From NCBI GenBank assembly GCA_016840315.1, contig JAEOSO010000007.1:1-33907 (forward strand): a DNA stretch of 33,907 nucleotides, given 5' to 3'. Made by a program: the position numbers and the translations under genes. Source of the DNA: Candidatus Borrarchaeota archaeon. GTDB lineage: Archaea > Asgardarchaeota > Sifarchaeia > Borrarchaeales > Borrarchaeaceae. The notes beneath the pieces were generated by a model. The model worked only from the letters and a program-made list of their open reading frames with translations. It searched no databases and was not told the DNA's origin. This document shows, piece after piece, positions 9,018 through 17,049 of this stretch. Within the stretch, counting starts at the first letter, position 1, and the number at the start of each line of letters is the position of its first letter.

Positions 9018-9611
9018 GTGGTTTTCAATTTGGTTTGGAAAAAAATCAAGAAAATGTCAAAAGACACTCTGCATAAGATTACGCTAAAGGGTGATTCAGA
9101 AGATAAATTTGCTGAAATTGATCCTGATAAACTACCAGATGATAAAAAGTATATTGATCTTGAAAGTAGGACTCGCGCAGACAAAATTGTGAGAGGAAGT
9201 TTAAAGACAGGATTAGTTTCGATAGGAGATGCATTAAAAGAAGCCCATGCAAAATTCATCGAGTTACAGCTTTTAAATTCATGGACACAAATGGATGAAA
9301 TAATTGATCGCTTGGACATATTTTATAACGAAGTAATCAATCCAGATTATGGATTCTCGACATATTTTGAAGTTAAGAAAATAGAAGATATTGATTTCAA
9401 ATTTGTTAGAGTTCTTGAATACAATATTCTTACCGAGCTGAACGCTTTAGAAGAGAGCGTAATATCCTTCAAAAATGAAGTTATAAGCGAGAATTTTGTA
9501 GGCGCCGGCATTGAAAATTTAAATTTATTCTCTGAGAAACTTTCAGAATTGCAGCAGTTCTATGAAGAACGTAGGAAACTAATATCCAGTTATGAAAAAC
9601 TTGCCGTTTAA
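9018..9611 (+). CDS. Unknown helical protein downstream of DNA ligase
   Basis: I do not recognise this 197-residue protein. It is acidic overall and reads as mostly helical, with possible coiled-coil stretches around residues 80-110 and at the C-terminus (FSEKLSELQQFYEERRKLI). It has no signal peptide, no clear membrane segment and no cysteines. The longest frame begins at a GTG at 9018. An ATG at 9054 (protein beginning MSKDTLHKI) removes a basic/hydrophobic dozen residues and may be the real start. A TATA-like AAATTATAC just upstream at about 9006 would fit a leaderless or short-leader mRNA. It lies 125 bp after the ligase gene, so a shared transcript is possible. Confidence 0.7.
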   Translation: MVFNLVWKKIKKMSKDTLHKITLKGDSEDKFAEIDPDKLPDDKKYIDLESRTRADKIVRGSLKTGLVSIGDALKEAHAKFIELQLLNSWTQMDEIIDRLDIFYNEVINPDYGFSTYFEVKKIEDIDFKFVRVLEYNILTELNALEESVISFKNEVISENFVGAGIENLNLFSEKLSELQQFYEERRKLISSYEKLAV

Positions 9612-9635
9612 CTATAAAAAGAAACGAGATAATCT

Positions 9636-11168
9636 CTAGGTGAGATCAGAGATTCTTTCAATGAGCATGCCTTCACACACTATTGGATTGTTTTTAAGTG
9701 CAATTGCATGTGCCTTTGAGAGCCGTGATTCACTATTAGAATAAATTTCAAGAAGTAAGTCACCCTCTTTCACTTTATAACCCACCTTCGCATGGAGTAA
9801 TATTCCAGCACCTTTATCACGAGGAGTTCCTGCTGCATTGCAAATTTTTACAATCTGACTGTTATCGACTCTTACGATATAGCCATCGCAGGATGAGTAC
9901 AACTCCGCCTTATAATTGCCTACAGCAACATCCTGTGATTTAACAGCAGGATTACCGCCTTGTGCTTCAATTATTTCTTTCATTTTGCTCAATGCTTTTC
10001 CTGAGTTCAAAATCTCCTCAGCAAGTTGTTTTCCTTGACCTTTCACTGCTTTGCCGCTCATTTCAAGAAGCACTCCAGCTAATGCACATGATTTCTCAAC
10101 TAGGCTGGCTGATGGTTTGAATCCCTCTAAAGCTTGAAGTGCTTCTCGTGCCTCTAGTGCCGGACCGATTGCATGTCCAACGGGCTGCCCTCCATAAGTT
10201 ATTGCAGCCTCAGTTTTTATCCCTATTCGATCACTAAGCTCTACGAATTGCCGGGCGAGAGTGTTTGCCTCATCAACGCTCCCAACCTTTGCACCTCTCT
10301 CATAATATCGGGTAAGCGTCGGAATGTCTAGAACAAGAAAATCCACTCCAGTTGCCAATTTTTTTGAGAAAATGCTCGCCATCATTTGAGGCAATGGATC
10401 TATACCTAGCCCATGCTCAACTCGGTGAATAAAGATATCATCAGAAGGTGCCAGATTAAGAGCGCCTCCCCAAGCAATCGTTCCTCTCACTTTTTGTGCT
10501 AATTCCTTGAGTTCATCTATAGTGAATTTCACATCTGCCAATACTTCAAAGGTATCTGCAGTTCCTGCGGGTGAAGTAATAGCCCGGCTTGAGGTTTTAG
10601 GGATGAGTAAACCGGCAGAAGCAATTATTGGGACGATAAGTAAGGTCACTTTGTTACCCGGGACACCTCCGATGGAGTGCTTATCGTAAACGGTTTCATC
10701 AAAATCGATCATTTGTCCGGTCTCTGCCATAGCTCTTGTTAAGTACCCAATTTCCTCCATATCTAACCCAATAAACTCCTCTGCCAGGATAAACGCCGCA
10801 AGTTCCAAATTAGAGAGGTTCCCTGCAACAGCATCTGCAACAATTGAGTATAATTTATCTTTTGATAGCGTCTTACCTTTCATTTTTTCTTTTATGAAGT
10901 AGAACGATTCAGGACGTCCTACAGCGGCAACCTCTACTCCCGTACTTAACTCAAATGGAAATTTCTCTAGTAGGTCCTTATAAATTCCAATTTCGCCCTC
11001 ATTTACAATAGTTTTGGTGGTTTCAATCATACCAACCGTAGATAGCTGACTTTGTCTTATCTTGAGTCGATCGCCGTTTTTAAACCCCATTTTTGTAGCA
11101 TCATCTTCATTCAAAATGACTTCATTCTTTCCAGAGGTAATATCAATCGGTTTGATAGTGAATTCCAA
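9636..11168 (-). CDS. deoA: AMP phosphorylase
   Basis: This enzyme phosphorolyses AMP to adenine and ribose 1,5-bisphosphate, the first step of the archaeal pathway that continues through R15P isomerase and form III RuBisCO. Neither of those two genes is in the window. The thymidine-phosphorylase fold motifs are clear: KHSIGGVPGNKVT, TSSRAITSPAGTADT and IAWGGALNLAPSDD. The N-terminal ~85-residue extra domain is the one that marks AMP phosphorylases against ordinary nucleoside phosphorylases. I place the start at a TTG at 11168, giving 510 residues. AGGATGTGA, one mismatch from the consensus AGGAGGTGA, sits four bases upstream, and the protein then begins close to where family members do. A longer frame from a TTG at 11249 adds 27 residues and has no SD site. 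Confidence 0.92.
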   Translation of the reverse strand: MEFTIKPIDITSGKNEVILNEDDATKMGFKNGDRLKIRQSQLSTVGMIETTKTIVNEGEIGIYKDLLEKFPFELSTGVEVAAVGRPESFYFIKEKMKGKTLSKDKLYSIVADAVAGNLSNLELAAFILAEEFIGLDMEEIGYLTRAMAETGQMIDFDETVYDKHSIGGVPGNKVTLLIVPIIASAGLLIPKTSSRAITSPAGTADTFEVLADVKFTIDELKELAQKVRGTIAWGGALNLAPSDDIFIHRVEHGLGIDPLPQMMASIFSKKLATGVDFLVLDIPTLTRYYERGAKVGSVDEANTLARQFVELSDRIGIKTEAAITYGGQPVGHAIGPALEAREALQALEGFKPSASLVEKSCALAGVLLEMSGKAVKGQGKQLAEEILNSGKALSKMKEIIEAQGGNPAVKSQDVAVGNYKAELYSSCDGYIVRVDNSQIVKICNAAGTPRDKGAGILLHAKVGYKVKEGDLLLEIYSNSESRLSKAHAIALKNNPIVCEGMLIERISDLT

Positions 11169-11457
11169 AAACTCACATCCTAAAAGAAGCCTCTGATTTA
11201 TTTTCTCGATCACATCAATTCTCACTGTGATTGAGAAAGATTTCCACAATTTAATTGTTGAATTACTGGTTCTTATAACTTTCCTGAGAGTTCGTCAATT
11301 ATCGATTTAGTGTCTGTTGGAAATCAAGGCTCACCGAATTCGAAATTAACGCATAGAAAAGACCAAAAACATTTACACAGCAACATCCCGAAATTATTAG
11401 ATCAAAAGTGTTACGAGAAATTTTTAAACTATGACGTATAGGCTTCTAATATAGGTG

Positions 11458-11466
11458 TATAAATAG
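11458..11466 (+). promoter_or_regulatory. TATA box of the winged-helix gene
   Basis: TATAAATAG is close to the archaeal TATA consensus and lies about 20 bases before the ATG at 11482. Transcription would begin at or near the start codon, in line with the absence of an SD site. Confidence 0.5.
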
Positions 11467-11481
11467 CGCTACGGGATTAGA

Positions 11482-11805
11482 ATGAGCGAACTTGCACAGA
11501 AAATAATTAAGTATACTACAATCAAAGGTCGCACAACTCTTGGTGATATCTGTGATCGTTTTGAAATACCTATAAAAAATTGCAAAGCGGTTCTCCTAGA
11601 ACTTTGGGAAAAAGGGGAATGGACGGGCGCAATTGATTGGCGCAATAAATTAATTCTTCCTCCCAAATCTCTCGAAACATTGCCTAAATGTCCTCAGTGC
11701 GGGAAAGATATTAAAACAACTCCTAATCTGGAGAATATTATTGAATGTGGATATTGTGGCTTGAAGATTTATTCTAAAAAAAGGGAAGAAGTTAAAGACA
11801 GCTAA
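11482..11805 (+). CDS. Small winged-helix and zinc-ribbon protein
   Basis: The protein has 107 residues in two parts. Residues 1-60 look like a winged helix-turn-helix (AQKIIKYTTIKGRTTLGDI, then a recognition-helix-like IKNCKAVLLELWEKGEW). Residues 68-95 form a zinc ribbon with ligands C70, C73, C89 and C92 (CPQC...CGYC). This combination is common in small archaeal transcription or nucleic-acid-binding factors, so a regulatory role is likely but the target is unknown. It runs convergently with the GG reductase-type gene and the two coding ends overlap by four bases (11802-11805). Confidence 0.8.
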   Translation: MSELAQKIIKYTTIKGRTTLGDICDRFEIPIKNCKAVLLELWEKGEWTGAIDWRNKLILPPKSLETLPKCPQCGKDIKTTPNLENIIECGYCGLKIYSKKREEVKDS

Positions 11806-12941
11806 AGATCGCCTTTAAGTTTATTCAGAAATATAATAAGTTTTTCAAAATCCATTGCTTTCAACATGGATATTTTTCGTTCCCAATCTTCATCGGAATA
11901 ACTCGCAAGTCTTTTTTGTATTTCTAACGCTATTTTAAAGTTTGTTTCTACTTGTGTTCTCCATTTATCTTCAAATTGCATAAGATAGTCCTCAGATGTA
12001 TCGCTATCAGCGATCGCATTAGCGGCGATCTCACCCGCAGCGTATCCAAGTTGTAATGCGTATCTGATTCCCTCACCAACTAATGGTGATCCATGCCCTG
12101 CGGCATCTCCAACACTGATAAATCTATTCAACACCGTTTTAGGAAGCGGCCCTTCACAAGGAAAGATTCCATGATGGTATTCGACAGGAACTGCATGTTT
12201 TAGGTATTTTGAGACATTTGGATGATGATGCATCACTGCTTTCAAATATTCGAATGGGTTTTTTCGGCTATCAGGTCGTATAATTCCGACACCAATTTTT
12301 GCACGATTTTTTCCTGTAGGAAAAATCCACGCATAACCTGCAGGTGCATATTTTTCTCCCAAAATAAAATCTACATGGTTTTCATCTGGAAGCGGCACAT
12401 ATGCCTCATATTCTGCACCAATACCATATCGCTGCCACTTGCCTTTTTTTAGACCTAATTTACGAGTGATAAGGGATGCACTACCTGAAGCATCTACAAC
12501 GATTTTTGAGTAGACTTTCTTAGGCGCTGAACCGAAAGACTTAATATTAACTCCAACGATCTCATCATCTTCCAGTATTGGTGAGATTACCTTCGTATTA
12601 GGTAGAATATTGGCGCCTTCTTCTGCTGCCTTCATTGCTAAAAACTGAATCGTCCCTCTTACATTAATTATACAACCATAAGGATCTTGATCATTAAAAC
12701 TAGCAGAAGCAGTTTCTCCTGAAGGAGAGTGAAAAGCAATGGAATTTATAGGGTGTACAAGGCTTTCATCAAGCCCAAGTTGGAGCATCTCATTATACCA
12801 ACTGCCTCCACTTGTATGAACTGGGTATCCCAATTCCTTCTCCTTCTCCGCCACTAAACAGTTTACATTGTTCTTTGACGCTGCTATAGCAGTTGCTAAT
12901 CCTGCAAAACCACCTCCAACAATTATGACATCATAGTCCAT
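11802..12941 (-). CDS. Geranylgeranyl reductase-family FAD protein
   Basis: This is a FAD-dependent oxidoreductase of about 379 residues. The N-terminal Rossmann dinucleotide motif is VGGGFAGLATA (GxGxxG at residues 9-14). A second FAD-contacting stretch, FISVGDAAGHGSPLVGEGI, near residue 285 is typical of the geranylgeranyl reductase / p-hydroxybenzoate hydroxylase fold. In archaea such enzymes saturate the isoprenoid chains of membrane ether lipids. The GGGP synthase gene lies directly upstream on the same strand with a 74-bp gap, which supports that role. I chose the ATG at 12941 because AGGTGG (minus reading of 12947-12952) sits five bases before it; a GTG three codons upstream lies inside that SD site. 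The precise substrate is unproven. Confidence 0.87.
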   Translation of the reverse strand: MDYDVIIVGGGFAGLATAIAASKNNVNCLVAEKEKELGYPVHTSGGSWYNEMLQLGLDESLVHPINSIAFHSPSGETASASFNDQDPYGCIINVRGTIQFLAMKAAEEGANILPNTKVISPILEDDEIVGVNIKSFGSAPKKVYSKIVVDASGSASLITRKLGLKKGKWQRYGIGAEYEAYVPLPDENHVDFILGEKYAPAGYAWIFPTGKNRAKIGVGIIRPDSRKNPFEYLKAVMHHHPNVSKYLKHAVPVEYHHGIFPCEGPLPKTVLNRFISVGDAAGHGSPLVGEGIRYALQLGYAAGEIAANAIADSDTSEDYLMQFEDKWRTQVETNFKIALEIQKRLASYSDEDWERKISMLKAMDFEKLIIFLNKLKGDL

Positions 12942-13015
12942 CAATACCACCTGACCTGGAGGAAGAAGAATGGAATGTATTTTAAAATAGTTTATATCAA
13001 GAGCGTAAAGACCAT

Positions 13016-13780
13016 TTACTTTTGTATCTTGTTAATGGCTTGGATTATTTCAGAAAGAGCTTTTCCATTATCGAGTGGGATAGTTTTTTCGACAAATGTA
13101 CCCTGAACAACTATATTTGCCCCTGCTTTAACACAATTTACAACTGCGTCAGCAGAATTTAAACCACCGCCGACGATAAAGGGAATATCGATTATCTGTG
13201 CAACAGCCTTAATCATATTCAAAGGAACCGCTGCATTGGCGCCAGATCCCGACTCTAGATAAACTAGTTTAAATCCTAGGTATTGTGATGCAAGGGCATA
13301 AGCTGCTGCAATTTTAGGTTTTTCTCTTGGAATTAGGTTTGCATCTCCAACAAATCCAGCAGTTGCACCAGGTTCTATGAGTAGATAAGCCATTGATATT
13401 GCCTCTAGACCCCAACTTTTGAGAATTGGTGCACTCATCGCCTGTGCTCCTGCGATCCAATAGGGATTTCGAGAATTCAGCAAACTCATGAAAAATACAG
13501 CATCTGCAAATTTACTGAGACCTGAGATATTTCCAGGGAATAAGATTACTGGGACATTTACTTTTCGTTTTATCTCTTTAACCGTTTCATCTAGAATTCC
13601 AAAAGCCGTTGACCCTCCAACCATAATTCCATTGCTTCCTGCCTCAACAGCAATTCTTGCGGTTTCTCCAGCATCTTTTGGAGATTGACGTAAAGGATCA
13701 GGATCAATGAGTGTTAGATGCACAGCATTACTTTCTTGCGCTTTATTACGTAGATAATCCCAGACAGGGTGTTTTGACAT
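13016..13780 (-). CDS. Geranylgeranylglyceryl phosphate synthase
   Basis: This prenyltransferase joins geranylgeranyl diphosphate to sn-glycerol-1-phosphate, forming the first ether bond of archaeal lipids. It is a TIM-barrel protein of 254 residues. Visible motifs are HLTLIDPD, GIMVGGSTAFG, ILFPGNISGLS, YLESGSGANAAVP and PFIVGGGLNSADA; the last two are the phosphate-binding loops. GGAGGA lies eight bases before the ATG. It forms a likely two-gene operon with the downstream GG reductase-type gene, putting ether-bond formation and chain saturation together. Confidence 0.95.
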   Translation of the reverse strand: MSKHPVWDYLRNKAQESNAVHLTLIDPDPLRQSPKDAGETARIAVEAGSNGIMVGGSTAFGILDETVKEIKRKVNVPVILFPGNISGLSKFADAVFFMSLLNSRNPYWIAGAQAMSAPILKSWGLEAISMAYLLIEPGATAGFVGDANLIPREKPKIAAAYALASQYLGFKLVYLESGSGANAAVPLNMIKAVAQIIDIPFIVGGGLNSADAVVNCVKAGANIVVQGTFVEKTIPLDNGKALSEIIQAINKIQK

Positions 13781-14011
13781 ATTTAGTGTCCTCCAATAAA
13801 GCTATTCGACCTTTAATCAAGAATAGTTACAATCGATGTTAGTGGATATCTGTTCATGTATTTTGGCTCATATAATTTTCTCGATTTCAAGTTTGCTATT
13901 AGCAATACCATAGTTCATTATAAAATGCAATATTAAATAATCATAAACGTAGTAATTTACAGAAACACTGTTATGTTTATTTAAACGGTCTGAGATATGG
14001 ACATGAAAAAA

Positions 14012-14692
14012 TTAATCGTTTTTCTTTAAAACAATGCCTATTTTTGGTTCGAGATTGAACGGAATATATTCAGGAGGGGTTTTTGTTCGGTGTAGTTTGG
14101 AGATTCGTAGATATCCATCATGTTCTTCTTTTTCAGAGGGTAAGAAGTCTATAACGCCATCAAAACTCGCCCTTATAGATACTTCCAGTGGTGTGGGAAT
14201 GCCACCTCGTGTATATACAGCTATGCCGACTGAATTCGATCTCCAGAATCGATCTCGCCAAATTTTTGTAGCTCCTAAAGTGTGGGCAGGAGGGCTAAGA
14301 TGTACAAGTGGTGTCATAACTATACAACATCTGTCTGGGGCTTTTAAATGCTCAAATTCGTCATAAATTAGTCTACTGGCAGCATTGAGGTCTGTTAGAA
14401 CAGTTTCAGGGATTTCAAGAAATTTAAAGTTTGGAAGGGTTTTTTTGAAATCCCAGAATTCCGACACCGATTTTCGGAAAACAAACTCTGTCTCTGTTGT
14501 AGCTACGTACAGAACTTTTTCGTTCCTTTCAAGTCCTTTAAAGGAGAATTGCTTAGAAAAAATTAACTCTGCATAACCATCAAAGCCCCAAACGCTGATA
14601 AAACTTCCTCTAGGGAAGCCTCCTTTAATCAGATCATCTAACCCGTCAATTCCAGAGGCAATACGATCTACATCGTCCTTTGATTGTGACAA
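14012..14692 (-). CDS. KaiC/RadA-like protein lacking both Walker motifs
   Basis: The 226-residue protein aligns by eye with the N-terminal pattern of the KaiC-like gene just upstream (SGIDGLDDLIKGGFPRG against TGIPGLDDILNGGVPEK). Where that neighbour has the P-loop GYAGTGKT, this one reads GFDGYAEL (residues 36-43), so the lysine and threonine that bind ATP are replaced by Glu and Leu. At the Walker B site the aspartate is replaced by Thr (CIVMTPL, T127), and the catalytic EE pair reads ETE. The rest keeps the family length and order, ending in KIGIVLKK. It is therefore most likely a pseudo-ATPase rather than a decayed gene, since the frame is intact. It starts 12 bp after the active paralogue, which suggests co-expression and perhaps a mixed complex. 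Its function is unknown. Confidence 0.82.
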   Translation of the reverse strand: MSQSKDDVDRIASGIDGLDDLIKGGFPRGSFISVWGFDGYAELIFSKQFSFKGLERNEKVLYVATTETEFVFRKSVSEFWDFKKTLPNFKFLEIPETVLTDLNAASRLIYDEFEHLKAPDRCCIVMTPLVHLSPPAHTLGATKIWRDRFWRSNSVGIAVYTRGGIPTPLEVSIRASFDGVIDFLPSEKEEHDGYLRISKLHRTKTPPEYIPFNLEPKIGIVLKKND

Positions 14693-14704
14693 ACTTTTTC
14701 TCCC

Positions 14705-15436
14705 CTACGCGCGCGGTTTTATTACAATCCCATGTCCTGTAATTTCAAAAGGATACACGCCAATTTTATGATGGACGCCTCGCATTTTTCTAACTTCAAT
14801 ATATCGTTCACGTGTCATTCCTTCTGGTCTAAAATATAACGAAATAAGTCCATCAGCAACGAATTCTTCAACACCATATCGACTTAGCACAGTAGAAGCT
14901 TGTTCAAAGGATACTTCAGGCACTTCGGAAATCATAAGAATTGTACAACCCATATGTTTTAGAATTGCACTCAGACGATGTAATTCACGGCGTACAACAT
15001 CTTTGCTTTTTAAAGCCATTAGAAGTGCCGTAACGGAATCTAACACAACTCTTTTTGCTTTATTTCTTTTTATTGCAAGTTTAATACGCTCAATAAGGGG
15101 TGTCAGATCGTCAACTTCCCTAACTATCCTTACTGACTCCTCACTGGCAAACACTTCTACAAAAATGAGTTTTTTTTCTTCTATCAAAGATTCAAGATTC
15201 CATCCAAATTTTTTAGTATTATCAATAATCTCTTGGGCGGTTTCCTCAAAAGTTACATATACGGCAGTTTGTTGGTTTTCGATGCCGCCAACCAAAAATT
15301 GTGTGCTGAATATCGTTTTTCCGGTGCCTGCATATCCGGTGAGCATAATTACCTTTTTTTCAGGGACGCCACCGTTAAGAATGTCGTCGAGACCAGGTAT
15401 TCCAGTCCGTATTTGTTTCATATATTTTTGCTCCAT
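14705..15436 (-). CDS. KaiC-like (RadA/RecA superfamily) ATPase
   Basis: This is a single-domain KaiC-type ATPase of 243 residues. Walker A is GYAGTGKT (34-41), the catalytic glutamates are E64-E65 in VTFEETAQE, and Walker B ends at D133 (RVVLDS). The C-terminal EVRKMRGVHH and GIVIKP stretches are usual for the archaeal KaiC-like group. Many archaea carry several such proteins. Roles in signalling, motility control and recombination have been proposed or shown for particular ones, so no role is assigned here. The gene is followed after 12 bp by an ATPase-dead paralogue and lies downstream of Orc1/Cdc6 on the same strand. A tandem TATA-bearing repeat and a palindrome precede it. Confidence 0.92.
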   Translation of the reverse strand: MEQKYMKQIRTGIPGLDDILNGGVPEKKVIMLTGYAGTGKTIFSTQFLVGGIENQQTAVYVTFEETAQEIIDNTKKFGWNLESLIEEKKLIFVEVFASEESVRIVREVDDLTPLIERIKLAIKRNKAKRVVLDSVTALLMALKSKDVVRRELHRLSAILKHMGCTILMISEVPEVSFEQASTVLSRYGVEEFVADGLISLYFRPEGMTRERYIEVRKMRGVHHKIGVYPFEITGHGIVIKPRA

Positions 15437-15506
15437 TACTCTATGTTATAATGCTTACTGTTTCTGAGGAAAACTTCAAGTTATAGAATCTCGATTTTCT
15501 GATTTG

Positions 15507-15520
15507 AATCAAATTTGATT
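15507..15520. promoter_or_regulatory. 14-bp perfect palindrome, candidate operator
   Basis: AATCAAATTTGATT is a perfect palindrome. On the minus strand it lies about 25-30 bases downstream of the TATA-like core at 15542-15550, where transcription of the KaiC-like pair should start. A dimeric regulator bound there would block initiation. The regulator is unknown. Confidence 0.4.
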
Positions 15521-15533
15521 GATTTTTATATTT

Positions 15534-15573
15534 CTTCTTTTATATAAAAATTGCTTCTTTTATATAAAAATTG
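15534..15573. repeat. Tandem duplicated 20-mer, each copy carrying a TATA box
   Basis: The 20-base unit CTTCTTTTATATAAAAATTG occurs twice in direct contact (15534-15553 and 15554-15573) with no mismatch, followed by a partial third start (CTTTT). Each unit holds TTTTATATAAAA, a self-complementary TATA-like sequence that could act in either direction. The repeat lies between the end of Orc1/Cdc6 (15603) and the start of the KaiC-like gene (15436). A promoter for the KaiC pair is the natural reading, with a leader of roughly 80 bases. Confidence 0.6.
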
Positions 15574-15602
15574 CTTTTACTATTCTCGATAGGAATTTTC
15601 TT

Positions 15603-16796
15603 TTATTTTTTATTATGCAACTCAAGAATTTTTAACACGCGCTCTTCTAAAACGGTTGCTGGGAGATCATACAGCGTAATACGCGCCCTTCGACCCCGCC
15701 TTCCCCTGCCGAGAGGTCCAACAGCCTTCCCGATTATGCCAACCGAATCAAGATGACTTACATATTTTCGAAATGCAGACATCGATTGAGCTTTAAAGCC
15801 CTTTTCTTCGCATGCGATCTGGTAGTATTTGTAAGCTTCATTAATAGTAGTAGCAGTTATTCCATGATGCTTTAATCGCCTTGCTAATCCAAGTGCTGTC
15901 AGGAGTTCATGATCATTTAAGTCGTCTAAAACGTCGGGACGTAATTCAGGATATACTCCAACTTTTGCCCTCCGTACATTTTCTGCGTTAATTTCACTAT
16001 TATGCTCGTAATCTGCCATTTTTCCGGCTCTCAATAAGATTTCTATTCCATGACGAGCGTTCTGGGTTTGACTAGCTATTTCGGCAACCATTTCAATAAT
16101 TTCCTCTGATATTACTCCTGGGTTGAAGGCTAACTGGGCGCGATATGTCAGTATGTCGACCAGCTCGTCCCTAGTATACCCGGGTATGTTAATTTGGTCA
16201 TGAATATGTCCAGAGAGAGGTGCGTTAAGTATAGCCCGCCATTCTGTACGTCTACAGATTATTATTGTGGAAATTCGGCTACGTCCTATACCAAAGACTT
16301 CACTGGCGTGAATTATCGACAAAATTTCGTCACTACCTAAAAGATTAGCTTCATCAAGTGTAATAATTAAACGCATGTCATCCTTTTCAAGTCGCTTAAC
16401 TAACATGCCCAAAATTTCCTCGTCAGAGAAGCCTCTTGCAGTGACATTGAAATGGTCAGTTAGGAGATTTCTTAAGATAGAAGTTTTTGTCCTAAAGGTG
16501 TGTGCGTTGTATAAAATGAATTTGATGGCAATTCCTTTTTTCTTAGCAGCATTCTTGATGTGTTTTCCACAATATCTAGCAACTGCCGTCTTTCCAACGC
16601 CAGCTGTTCCAGTAATAGCTATATTAATAGCAAAAGACCCTTTTTTCTGAATAAGTGGACGAAAGTCTGTTGCTAAACGAGAAATTTCTTCTTCACGTCT
16701 AGGAAGTTTTTGAGGTAAAAATTCAGGAAACAAAGATCTTTCATCTCTAAAGACAGACGCACCTAATAATATTTTTTCAACAAAGTCTTCTTCCAA
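15603..16796 (-). CDS. Orc1/Cdc6-type replication initiator ATPase
   Basis: The 397-residue AAA+ protein resembles archaeal Orc1/Cdc6, which binds origins and loads MCM. Walker A is GTAGVGKT (63-70) and Walker B is LIITLDEANL (D148-E149). An arginine-rich stretch (IIICRRTEW) follows, near the sensor 1 region. The winged-helix region at the C-terminus (about 300-390) contains the basic stretch GPLGRGRRGRRARI. Residues 17-40 (LFPEFLPQKLPRREEEI) match the family's N-terminal signature, a bulky acidic/proline segment followed by RREEEI. The start is a TTG at 16796, with GAGG about eleven bases before it. I saw no clear origin recognition box in the 253-bp gap upstream, so this may be a secondary paralogue. 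Confidence 0.88.
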   Translation of the reverse strand: MEEDFVEKILLGASVFRDERSLFPEFLPQKLPRREEEISRLATDFRPLIQKKGSFAINIAITGTAGVGKTAVARYCGKHIKNAAKKKGIAIKFILYNAHTFRTKTSILRNLLTDHFNVTARGFSDEEILGMLVKRLEKDDMRLIITLDEANLLGSDEILSIIHASEVFGIGRSRISTIIICRRTEWRAILNAPLSGHIHDQINIPGYTRDELVDILTYRAQLAFNPGVISEEIIEMVAEIASQTQNARHGIEILLRAGKMADYEHNSEINAENVRRAKVGVYPELRPDVLDDLNDHELLTALGLARRLKHHGITATTINEAYKYYQIACEEKGFKAQSMSAFRKYVSHLDSVGIIGKAVGPLGRGRRGRRARITLYDLPATVLEERVLKILELHNKK

Positions 16797-17049
16797 TGTG
16801 CATACATCCTCTAAAATAGATTTTCTGTGCTACGATGTGTTTTTTAATTCCGTGAGGACTCCACTTTTTCGCCGCTCCTAAGAGGGCTACATTCTTACTT
16901 GATGTTTTGTGAAGTTTTGTCGAGTTATCATATTCATTATATTGTGATGCTTTAATTTAAGTTTTAATTGTAGAAACCTTAACCCGTCTTAATTGAAGAA
17001 TATGCAGTTATCTATTCTCAAACACATTATTTAAAATTAGTGGGTGCAA

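Noticed and set aside
14034-14366. 110-residue plus-strand frame opposite the KaiC-like pseudo-ATPase
   Set aside because: It is a shadow frame with composition unlike a real protein and no ribosome site; the minus-strand gene is well supported.
15534-15573. CRISPR-like repeat
   Set aside because: There are only two copies in direct contact with no spacer; it is a tandem duplication with TATA boxes.
16797-17049. Possible replication origin beside Orc1/Cdc6
   Set aside because: The gap is AT-rich, but I saw no repeated origin recognition box or G-string motif. Proximity alone is not enough.
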